Translations under genes and position numbers: made by a program
From: Plectrocnemia conspersa
Lineage: Eukaryota > Arthropoda > Insecta > Trichoptera > Polycentropodidae
Assembly (NCBI GenBank): GCA_009617715.1
Contig: VTFK01000047.1
Location: forward strand, 372,001 to 436,000
Direction: 5' to 3'
DNA length: 64,000 nucleotides
Part shown: piece after piece, positions 25,340 through 36,448 of the stretch
How positions within the stretch are numbered: the stretch's first letter is position 1
Layout: each line of letters starts with the position of its first letter
Notes under the pieces: generated by a model
Databases searched by the model: none
What the model was told of the DNA's origin: nothing
The model's input: the letters and a program-made list of their open reading frames with translations, nothing else

Positions 25340-25620
25340 TGAATGTGCTAATTACTTTGTACACCTCGGAACCATGAAAACGAGCATTAACAATGTCATC
25401 GAAGAGATTAAGACGAATGGCATCAGCGCATTTAAATGTATCAGGAGCCAACTAACTGCCAAGATAACTACTAGATAACAGACCTAGCCCTAGGTAGGAG
25501 GTTTGATAAAGTTGCAAGAGATGCTAATACAACTAGTGCCAAAAACTGAAAGAACCGGAGAGTAAAAGATGGAGGAGAAAAAACCCATCATGGGTTGTCG
25601 GAACAGAATTAGTTAGCTAA
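25340..25620 (+). mobile_element. RTE-like LINE 3' scrap
   Basis: The plus strand reads YFVHLGTMKTSINNVIEEIK then AFKCIRSQLTAK, which follows the block after the reverse transcriptase in RTE/BovB-like LINEs (YLG..I....N...EI..R). Further on, RVKDGGEKTHHGL recalls the end block WRRLLEEAKTHPGL. The frame is broken between the two pieces. Confidence 0.5.
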
Positions 25621-27288
25621 ATACAGTTATCAAGATCCACTACTTGGCAGAAAAACGAGTTTTTATCCCCTCACTACAATGGTAGTAAATATACTAGAAT
25701 GCTTAATTATTTGGAATATAGAATAAAGAAAGAAAATGATAGCTACTGAGGCAATGTTACCACAAATAACTACACACTAGTCTATCAAGCACTGTGAATA
25801 TCTCATAAAAACATCCAAATACTTACAAACATGTAAGGATTATCAAATAAATTAAAACAACATTCGTAGCCGACATGTATATTTTACAACAAAGTACAAT
25901 TTGTGAAATAATTTCATACAAAAAAATAAACAACAGATTACGGTAAAAGACCCACATAAAACATCTTGAGGATAAGATTTCACTGGTTAATATGAGGTAT
26001 ATCGAAAATGAAATCCCGGTGGTTTTGTAAAAGATCCATAATAACACTATAAGTAACATGATCCTTATCAGCGAATTGCCTAATTCAAATACTACAATTT
26101 TAACTCTAAAATTATTATTCCTCGTTATAATAATGTGAGATATACAATGTTAGAGAGCAACTTCACTTACGTATATAAATTATCTTACTTCTTAACCAAA
26201 TCAATTTTTTCTTTCGTTCGATCAACACTAGTGATTTGTATTTTTTTTATTTATTATAATAGTGAAGTGACTATTAAAGTTTACACATAATCGAATTTTT
26301 CACAAGGACGTTTTAAACAATGAGAATGACTTTCCAATAGATTAACGTTTGGTCCATATCCTTTTACCTTCTAAGATGGTCTGTAATTTTGAAATCGGTC
26401 AACGAGTACAACAGTTCACAAGTGAAAACATCAAAAAATTAGGCCTAATCTAAACATAGTATTCCAATAAATATTCACTAACAAACTTAACTATTTTTAA
26501 GATTAACTATATAATACTTTAATTTTTTCATCAAAAATAATTTTAGTACATAATTAATACATTGTAACATTGTATTTGAGTAATCTTAGTTTTGACTAAT
26601 TTTATTGAACTATTTTGCATGTAAAATTACTTGATTATTTTGTTATGTTCAATTTTATAATATCGACATCCACGTGACGGTGCCCAGCACCTATGCTTTA
26701 TATAATAATAAATTAAGCTACATTGATTTAATATATTATAAATAATCGCCAACTTCAATAAAAACAATAAGTTTTAAATAATATACCTAAAACATTAGAC
26801 TATGCAATTTAATAATTAATATTGTTTTTTTTACGAGGCATAAATTCACGATTTATACAAATCAAAATTACATTACATACATGAAATTATCAATATACGT
26901 CAATAAAAAAAATTATTTAGGAAAAAATACACAAAGCACTCTTTAATCTGGCTAGAGCAACAAAAGTTATTATAGAAACTAAACAAAGTATTATTTCTCA
27001 TATATACACATTTTAATAACAAGACTTTCTCCACTTTGTTAAAATTAGCAATGATACAAATACAGTAGTACTATGATTGTACTTTTAATAGTCATAATTC
27101 CAAGTATTTCAAGTCATTGTATCACATTGATTACATAAAATTATTGCAACAAGACACGTTAATAGTTAATTTAGTAGTAAGCTAATAAAACATCGTACAA
27201 TAACATAGTATCAACAGTAAGGTATGCATTGGGCAGAAAGTCATAAAACACCCTAGAGCTGACAAGAGCTCGGTGAGTTATATTTGCG
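25621..27288. other. AT-rich DNA downstream of Fgop2
   Basis: No gene recognised. The part next to 27289 must hold the 3' UTR of Fgop2, whose end cannot be placed. Confidence 0.5.
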
Positions 27289-30200
27289 TCACGTACTGCT
27301 ACTACTGGCCACAGCGTCAGTTTGTACATCCTTATCCTCCGTAGGAACACTGGGATTCAGAAGATTTCCAACTGTACCGTACTTCCGAGACAACTCCAAC
27401 ATTTCTCTTAAACCCTGAAAAATTTGATAAAATAGTTTTAGTTAGCAAATCTATTTAATTCAGATTATAATAGAAGAAAAAAATAGTTTAAATATTCAAA
27501 AGCTATGAAAGTGAGTGCTGCACAAGCTCACCAAAAACAGCATTGGACGCTGCTCGTCGGAAAATGTTATATTGCGTTACTGGCGACTAAAAATGGAATG
27601 CATATGACAACCTGATCCCAGCAATTCCAGTAAATTATCTACATAATTTTTAAAATGCCCAGAAGTTCATTATGTGCACCTTGTGGAATAAGAATGAATT
27701 GACCTTTTACTAGTCAAGTAATGAAAAAAAGGACACATTGATCAGGCTTTGCTCCTTCCCATTACCCCTTCTTTAGATCGATATAAATTGCCATTTCTAT
27801 TTTGTGAAGGACTGCAAATTTCCGGGAAAAATGGCAGGAAAACATAGAAAATAAGATAGAGACTCAATAGAATTGTATTTTGTATAGGTCGGATAATTTT
27901 AATTGAAAGATTAAAGAATAGTTGGCGGATATGAGATGCCATTAGGCGGTACTCCTCTTCCGACTATTGTCTTCACAATCTGGCCGAGCAACCTTAATAT
28001 TTAAGAATATGTGATATTAAATAAAACAGCAAAAACAACGATTTCCAGTTAAAATCCAACATATACATATAATGAATACAAAGTAAGAGCTTAAATACCT
28101 TAGTTATATATCTTTACGGTGTACATTAATATTTTGACACAGAGGTAAGATAACTCGATTTATATGCATAACACTGTTTTAGGTTGTATCATTAGTATTT
28201 TTCCTAATAAAGGAATTTTTTAAATATTGATAATTAGTAGTAACAAAAACAGGTCTTAATGAATTCAATATATTATATTCATTAATGATCATGATTATCA
28301 AAGTTCTGAAAAATGAATTTACAAATAAAATTTAAAAATCGAGAAACGTTTTCTACAAAACGAGACATTATTGAAAACACCATCGATGTGCTAAAATCAG
28401 CATGTAATTTGGCATATTATTTCGGCTATCTTATCTTTTGACAAAAAAAAGTGAAAAATCATTCTATACTAAACCCAGATCCGTGTGTAATGCATGAAGT
28501 CAGTCGCGAATGAAATAATAAATATTTTATTAATTGTTTTCAAGTTAACCAAATTTATATATCAGATTTATATTACTTTTTTGTTCAATAACATTCACAT
28601 ATGTACATAATGTATATAAAAAATACTCTATATTGAGTGTAAAATAATGTAATTTTATAACATACAAGACTATTTGAGCTGTATATAAATATTTAGCATT
28701 AGAGTAATAACTTTAAAATGATAATTTCATTGAGTATTAATGTATACATTTTTGGTTAATTTGTATTATTTGCATGTCCTTTTCGTTGATTTTTCAACAG
28801 ATGATAATATTTATGCATGAATAATTAAATTAAATGTTGAATTTCCATCTCAAAACTTTTGATAAAAAAAATTCCTGTAAAATAAATACACTTGATACAT
28901 ATCTATCGATGGATCACTAGAAAGCCAGATACAAATGAATGATACATTTTTTTGACAAAGTGCCAAAGATGACTTGAAATTTATTTTAGATATGTAGTAT
29001 AATTTTATTAAGATTTAATAAAATCTATATGAAATGCTTCAGTGCGATAACTAAGATTTATAGAAACCATTACCTTGTTTTCCACGACTAATCTCGATAA
29101 TAACTCTTTTTCTTTAGGTGCACTCTCATCGTCTATGTGAGCAGCCCTATGCATCACGGTCGCCATTTCGTTGATTTTATCAGCTTGCTGCTGAATAACC
29201 TAAATAATCAATAACATTGAAGGTAAATATATGAAACGTTATTTACATATGATTTCATAGATAACAATACCGACCTCTTGTTGTCTTCTATTTATTATTC
29301 CTTGAAAATCGATGCGCGAGTTCCATATCTGCCATTGCACATGTTGTCTGTATTTACTCATGATATATTCTAAAGCTTTGCGATGATCGTCGAGAGCAGC
29401 TTGCAGTCGTATGTTCTCTTGTTGTATTTCTTCCAGCTCTCGGTTTTTGGCAACGATAACCGAGTGAGGTTGTCGAGATGCCACTTCGTTGAGCGCTTGG
29501 ATATCCTTTTGATACTGAAAAATAAGATAAATAATCCATTTTATTGATTTGATCGAACATAATCAATACTCTTTAAAAACTTTAGTGCAAAGGTCAACTA
29601 TACTCGACATTGACCCAGAGATGAGCATTCTTTTCAAGTCAAGGTGACACTGAATGAATTATGTACACATCTTTGTAGGTCTTCCAAGTTTGCATCAACA
29701 TGCAAACGTATAATAAAAGTGGCCGTGTTTTATATATTAATGTCTTTTGCAATACACACTGCTGGTCAAAAGTTTAAGACCAAAACATGCAATGATGTTC
29801 ATGTCTCGAGTTCACCCTTTTTCTTTAAAATAATAAAAAAAAAATATTAAATTAAGGAATAAACTATTATTTATATTTACTATAATAATATTATATTAAA
29901 TTATTTATTTTTTAATCGCTATTAAGAGTGACTAAAGTATTTCTTTACACATTTATTGACATGCATTAGAAACTACTAAAAGCCATAAATCTGTAGTGTT
30001 TGTTTCGGTTTTAATTTAGTTTCATTCAAACTATTGGACCTTTTACACGGGTTGCTTTTGCTGACATTCAAGTTGAAATTCTCATGTATAGGGCGGAAAA
30101 ATAATCTGACACTTGAAAAAAGAGCTTCATTCATTACTCTTTATATGGAGAGCAAAACTTAACATTACATTGCTCAATAATTAAATATTTCTAAGACGTC

Positions 30201-33200
30201 AGTGTATGAAGCAATTAAAAGATTTCAAAGTACAGGACTGAATCGTGATATAAATCGTCCAGGAAGACCTAGGTAATGTCAAAACAACAGGATCAGTATA
30301 TAATAATATATATTAAAAGAAATAAAAGACTTACAGAACCATAAATTTGCTTTCTAGAAAAAAATAATGGTATTGAAAATATTTCGTCGTCAACCGTGCA
30401 ATGTCGATAACGGGAAGCAAATCTTGGAGGACGCATTGCTGCCAAAAAAATCTTTGCTATGCTGAGGAAATAAAATCCACAACTGGGCCATAAAGCATAA
30501 AAATTAGACAATTGAAGATTGATGCAAGTGTTATGATTCGATTAATCTAAATTCGAATTGTTTGGATAAAAAAAAGTAGAAAATTTGTTAGACACACAGT
30601 CAGCGAAAAAATGAATCCTAACTGTATTGTGCCAACTATAAAGCAAGGCAGTGATTTAGTCATGGTGTGGGGTTGTTTCTCAACAGCAGGAGTTGAAAAC
30701 CTGGTAAAAATAGACTATATTTTTAAAAAAGGACATTATACGACCATTTTAGAATAGCAATTTTTACATATGGGCAGATATTTGATTGGACCAGGTTTTG
30801 TATTCCAGCATAACAATGATACCAAACATGCTTCTGAATTATGCAGAGGGTTTTTACAAATGAAAGAAAAAGAAGGATTATTAAAAAATACAATTTGGCC
30901 TCCCCATTCGCCTGATTTGATTTGTGGGATAACCTGGATCGGAATATTCGTCAACACTTACTAAACTTCCAATAGGCTTTGTGGGAATATCTACAGAACA
31001 AGTGGATTAACATATCAACCAATACGTTAATAAATTTAGTTAATAGGATGCCAAGAATAATAAAAGCCGTATTACTCAAAAAATGTGGATTTTTCTATGA
31101 AAATACAGTTTGATCATTTTTTAGAGTTATTTTTAAATACGTTCTTTAAATTTGTAATTCTGAGTTTTAATAAAAAATATGTTTTACCTCTTATATAATG
31201 TCGTTTTTATTTATTTAGTGTATATTAAAAGAATCATCAAAAAAGCAGTTTGGTCTTAAACTTTTGACCAAGAGTGTATCTCATTTTACGTTTACTATAC
31301 CATAATATATTATGGGTCGTTCGTTAGCAGCAAAAGTCCTTCACTGTATTCTTGTCAATCGTATGGCACCCAGCACCATTTCGTGTCTGTGCCGTGCTCG
31401 TGCTCAAATCATAAAACAATAGATCATACTCACAATAAAGAATAAGCCCGCTGTTTTTTCCATTCGACGAATTGGGTTTAATTCAAAACGGTTCATGAAA
31501 ATTTAGATCAATCAATAGTGTATTGACAAAGAAAACATATCTAGTTAAGATATTTAAAATAGTTTACATTTGTTAGTACTGGCAATTAGTTTAGAGATTG
31601 AGCAATTTATTCATAGACCCACAAGAGAGCTGTTAAATGGTTTGAACTCTCACCTATATGAGTATATAAATATACTATTGTTTTATGCTTGGTATAATTT
31701 ATTTACATTAAACTGGATTGACCTAGTTTTTCAGTGAGCTACAATAGACAAATCGAATGACTATCATGACCATTTTCTTTAATTTTAAATTTTGCAGCCA
31801 CTAACTACTTTGTAATCGCTTTCAATACCTCGATCCAAGTCGAATAATTTGTCCAGTGATTTCCTTTTACTTGTAGTTTAGATGTTAATAAGCAGAGAGC
31901 TGGTGAGACACATTGAAATTTATCAGTATAATGAAACATTTCTGTAACTCCTGCAAGTGTACAAATGGACTAAAGATTTACGAAGCGATGTGAGTTCTGT
32001 AGCAGACTTTTCAGGCAAGTAAACACATAGCAGCTTTTTAAAGAAAATAAACGAATAACAGTGAATTAAAATTTGGCATCTGGAGGTAGAGTATAATCAG
32101 AACACTACATCGTCCATGATATTTTGCAGTTCCAAAAATGACTTGTAATTGATGGCTGCGCTTTGAAACAGAATAAGATGACTTCCTAAGAAGAATTGTT
32201 ACTGGAGATGAAACCTAAGGTCACTACTACCGGCTGAAAATTAATAGTCATACCTCCTCCCTCCAAAACCAAAGAAACGACAACGAAATAATGCCATGTT
32301 TCACAGAAAGAAGCTGGATCAAGTGGAAGAATGATAGATTGACTTAGAAGCTCAAGATCTAGATAATGACCAGTCTACTAAAGTATATTAGGCAGTGTAA
32401 GATAAGATATAAAGAGATTTAACACGAGAAAAAAGAGCTAAAGTACAAACATCTCTTGACACGTATGAAAAAACTGTAAGTTTGTTATGCTGACGTAAAT
32501 AGTGATGAGAGATTTAGGGCGGATTATGTAAATACATCCACAAATAGACCATAAACAAAAGCCACCACTGAATCTTAACTGTTGAAACTAGGACACTAAT
32601 TCCAACCACAAACTTTGTTCTTTTTCTTTTGAGCGATAATCAATATTATTATTTGAATCTGCACCATTATATTAGTTTTAGTGTTGCCACTCAACAAATT
32701 TATACAGAACGCATTATTTGAATTTAACATCAATCGACTCCATCTGATATGGCGGCCATTTTGAAAATATTTGGATGCAGCAGTTAAATAATGAAACATA
32801 CACGCCAAGTGTTTCAAAGCATCATATGATGATTTATTGACATCGGTGGTCGTTCCAGACTGATGAATATGAAGTCGAAGTAAAATCGACGGCCATAATC
32901 GAACAGATGTCGACCATGTCGAATTGAATGTTGAAATCTATTTCCAGCATAGACGATACGATACGATAATTGATAGGATTATGATGTGTTATGAAATCGT
33001 TCGCGGGCCGTTTTGTCGAACAATCACATAAAGCGTCGAGATGGCGTTCGACACCGCGAGCCACCCCGAGCTTTCGACCCGTCGCCCTCTCCAAGTTAAA
33101 CAGTACAGAGGAGCTTACGTGTTTCATGGCCTCGATGCGTTGGTTGATAGCGTGCGTCTCGGCCAGCAGCGAGTCCGCGGCCGCGTCGCGCTCCTTGAGC

Positions 33201-33253
33201 CGCCCCGACAGCCGCTTGGCGTCCTCGAGCACTTTGAACACCGACACCGACAT
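27289..33253 (-). CDS. Fgop2: FGFR1OP2/SIKE family coiled-coil protein (STRIPAK component)
   Basis: Four exons, 33253-33119, 29514-29275, 29199-29074 and 27414-27289, all in phase 0, give 208 aa. The family (FGFR1OP2 and SIKE in mammals) is a coiled-coil adaptor that ties other partners to the STRIPAK phosphatase-kinase complex in the cytoplasm. Visible matches: start VFKVLEDAKRLSGRLKERD with INQRIEAMKH (exon 1), YQKDIQALNEVA, EIQQENIRLQAALDDHRKAL and EYIMSKYR (exon 2), DKINEMATVMHRAAHIDD (exon 3), and GLREMLELSRKYG then a short Ser-rich tail (exon 4). Nearly all of it is heptad-rich. The ATG at 33253 was chosen because it fits the family start, although the frame stays open further upstream. 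Intron 1 (3.6 kb) carries a Tc1 and a mariner element. A stretch of about 45 residues found in human FGFR1OP2 between exons 2 and 3 is absent. Confidence 0.95.
29755..31276 (+). mobile_element. Tc1-family transposon in Fgop2 intron 1
   Basis: Ends are CACACTGCTGGTCAAAAGTT (left) and, reverse-complemented, CACTCTTGGTCAAAAGTTTA (right), continuing to AAGACCA, and both sides are flanked by TA, the Tc1 target duplication. The 1522-bp unit holds a broken transposase on the plus strand: helix-turn-helix VYEAIKRFQSTGLNRDINRP with the GRPR hook near 30205-30270, a VMVWGCFS block near 30660, then FQHNNDTKHAS and WPPHSPDL near 30810-30915. Frameshifts and stops separate them. It is oriented opposite to the host gene. 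Confidence 0.88.
31900..32570 (+). mobile_element. Mariner-type transposase scrap in Fgop2 intron 1
   Basis: Plus-strand pieces VYKWTKDLRSDVSSVADFSG (near 31960-32015, like the mariner helix-turn-helix linker) and FLRRIVTGDET (near 32185-32215, the block around the first catalytic Asp) stand in the right order. Everything after is stop-ridden, and no inverted repeats were found. Confidence 0.5.
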
Positions 33254-33450
33254 CACTACCGCCGCGAGGGCATGCCGATCGACGAGGCGACGAAGCGAAG
33301 GAACGACGAGGACGCAGACGTCGAGCGCAGTCACCGCCCCGGCCGTCAGCTGTTCGCGTTCGCGAACGCCGTTCGCCAGTCGGAATCGAATGCGCATGCG
33401 CGACAGGGATGACACCTGCGACGACGACTGCGCAATTTTCTATTGCCACT
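33119..33450 (-). promoter_or_regulatory. CpG-rich 5' region of Fgop2
   Basis: G+C and CpG content rise sharply over exon 1 and about 200 bases upstream of it, then fall back to AT-rich DNA beyond 33450. This marks the likely 5' UTR and promoter side of Fgop2. No TATA box stands out. Confidence 0.45.
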
Positions 33451-34247
33451 GAAAAATATTATACGAGCTCATATATCAAAACACGCACATATAATAATAC
33501 GATTCATAATTTACGACGTGTTTATCAACATACAGTAAAGCAATATTGAATTAAAATTTAATACCTAATAACCGATCAAAATAATTTTGCGGCTATATGT
33601 TGTATATATATATTTACACCCAATTTGTCATAATGACATAAATTAAATATAAAATAAAAAAATACATTGAAAAACTATATCATAAAATTCTAAGATTAAA
33701 CAAAATAAATTTGACAAATTATATGGAATTTGTTCAAATTATTCGCACAAATGTAGATTCGCTGTCTTTACGAAAAATCTAAAATTCTTGCTTTTTAGAA
33801 TTGCCGTTGAAAAATATCATATAGGTATTACAGATCTCCGTGCTTAGCGGAATTCCCATACAGTTTAGGCGGAAGTGTTTTAATTAGAAATTCTTGCGGC
33901 ATAGACTTGTGAGAGACGTTTGGTCAGGCTTAAAGATTTAATATGTATGTACATTGCTAAATTTACAATTTGAGGTTCGTTCTCAACGCTTTTTTGCTAA
34001 GAGCGTTGGAAATAATTGTATTTTCAACTTTATGCGTACTTAATTTACTTATATAAATTATCAAGTTTTTTTATGTTGCTGATAGACGGTGTTGACAATC
34101 AGCGATGTTTAGAAATTTTCAAATGTGTCCAGCATTTTTTTATTTTGCAAAATTTGAAAAACGAGCTATTTTATTTTTGCAAAGAAAATGAAGATATAAA
34201 CTATTTTAAAGTATAAATATTTAGAACTGTGGCAGCCTAGATTTATA

Positions 34248-34320
34248 ACGGCCAAAACTTGGCGGCACTTATGTAACATTGGCGTGATGGTTCCTCTCTT
34301 GACTGGCAATCTTCAGACGG
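34248..34320 (+). repeat. Dispersed repeat, copy 1
   Basis: The block ACGGCCAAAACTTGGCGGCACT..GTAACA..GCGTGATGG..CTCTC.ACTGGCAA matches, in reverse orientation, the block at 58851-58920 with about one difference in six. It is probably the same piece of a transposon family I cannot name. Confidence 0.7.
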
Positions 34321-34495
34321 TAAATAACAATGTAAACAACTTCAAATAATTCAATAAAATATTACTGCAGCGACTCAATCTGTGTCTAATTGCCACCCGT
34401 CACCATGACCTTGACAAGTATTAGAAGTAAAAATCTTATTTTTTAGAACACGAATATGGAAGATAAATGTATCTCTGGAGATACATTTATATCTC

Positions 34496-34565
34496 ATATT
34501 CGCGACCGGCGCAACCAGGACGTCAGCGGTCAAGAACGCTCTTCTTAATCGAATCATATAGCATT
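34496..34565 (+). mobile_element. LINE 3' scrap, same family as 1-275
   Basis: The stretch with CGTCAGCGGTCAAGAACGCT and AATCGAATCATATAGC follows the DNA of the LINE piece at about 101-175 (ATCAGCGCTCAAGAACGCTA, CACGAGTCATACAGC). It is a short damaged copy on the same strand. Confidence 0.5.
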
Positions 34566-36448
34566 TTAATGCGCATTTTCATGTTTTCGGAGTCATTTTA
34601 TTGATGCACGTCTTTTCGCAAACTTCAACTATGTGTGTGCAAAATTTTAACTTCTTTGTCAGACCTTTGTTACCAAAAAAATAATTAAAATATTCCTCAT
34701 CGATGACAATCTACCAAAATATAGAGACAGAGTACAAATTTACTAGTACGATCCTATTTTTTTTACTTATGTAGCCCTGTATATGAAAACCAAATACAGA
34801 TAATATATTTAGAATTTTATCAACTGTAATTTTAAATTAAAAAAATAATAAAATTAGCGCTTTTCATTTTTTTTTATCATAATCTATTATTATTTGATTT
34901 TACAAAGTTTATTTTTAATATTACAATATATTTGTAATAATAAAATAAATATACATGCTTGAAAATGTTTCACAAAAATAAATTGATAATAGCCGTGTAA
35001 ATTTTGAGAGAGGAGTAAATTACGAGTAGAGAATTAAAATTAAAAAAACAATATATTGCTATTTAATTTAAAAAAAATGTATTTGTGCGCTTACAAATGT
35101 AAGATAAATAATATTTTTAATAGTTTCGATCTATTGACAACCCTAATGCAAAAGCGTGTACGCGAACCGCGCTTTACCGTTTGCTCTCACTTGCCGTCGC
35201 GCGCTCTGATTGCCTTTCCGCCGTAATTTCTCTATGTATTTCTTATTCACTCGACCATAAGTTCTTCATATTATTTTGCAAAAAATACGAGTAGTATTAT
35301 TTATATTATATTGCTAACAAAATTACAACATAAATTTCACGTTGTATCCCCCCCTCCACGCTTGCGCTATAATTAAATTATATAAAACTAGGTTTGACCG
35401 TTCTCGGAGTCTTAGCTGAAATAAAAAAGACAAAATTTTAATATAATATGTAAATTATACAAATATTGCCCGATAAAAGTTAGAATAAATTAACATATTG
35501 ATTGGTTCACACTCGCATATAATTAAAATAATGATTATGTTGCAATTTACTTTAAATTTTAATAAAATGATTAGTAGTGGTTTCGAACATCTGTTATCTT
35601 AATCAAAACAAATATAAATATAATTATTTAAAAAAAAATAATACCAAATACAGAAAGGTGACAATAAACAGATAAACTTTAATCTTTGAAATAATTTTAT
35701 TTTCAGTTACTAACTGATTATCGTTTAATTTTATTAAAATTAATTGTGCAATTAAAACATGAAAATGATTTTATATTGAATAAAACTCAAGTATTCTAAA
35801 TATAATCGTATATTTTGGAAATTTAGATTGACTTATAAATAAGTTATACAACTATTAATATATAAAACTAATACCTAACATATAAACAAATAAAACAGTT
35901 TGTACAATAATTTCATTACATTATATGTTTATCTTAATTATATACTTTTAATAGCTAAAAATTAGTATAATATAGAGTAAAATAATCGTTTATCTTTAAT
36001 ATTTGAGTCAATTTTATTTAAAATGAACATATATATACATACTAATAATTAATTCATATTGTATAAAAATTAAATTTATTGATAAATACTATGTAAAACT
36101 AATATATATATATATATATACATTCATCAATAGTGAATTTTATAATAATAAGTGATGATTTAAAAGAGATCAAAATTTAAAATAACGCATTTTTGAAAGC
36201 GTTCTCCAATATTTTTCAATAGTAAAATTATCATAAGATGTAAAATATATCGTGAATTTTATAGTAATTTCCTATTATAAAGTATAAAATATAATTCAGT
36301 CAAACGTGTATCACAATTTAATTTTTTTATTTTTTGATTAAAAATGCCCAAACACAAATTAATACTGTGTGGTTAAGTAAAATTGATCTTTAGTTGTAAA
36401 AAATCCTTCAAAAACATTGATTAACCAAAAATGATGTTCATGCTTAGA

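Larger units (their letters stand above)
33451..36448. other. Intergenic DNA with two repeat pieces
   Basis: AT-rich apart from a dispersed repeat at 34248-34320, a LINE scrap at 34496-34565, and a GC-richer patch at 35150-35240 for which I have no name. The part near 36448 should hold the 3' UTR of the first epoxide hydrolase. A short TA run lies near 36105-36121. Confidence 0.5.

Noticed and set aside
33041..33452. Long open frames on the plus strand opposite Fgop2 exon 1
   Set aside because: They are shadows of a CpG-rich exon on the other strand; the minus frame matches a conserved family and these match nothing.
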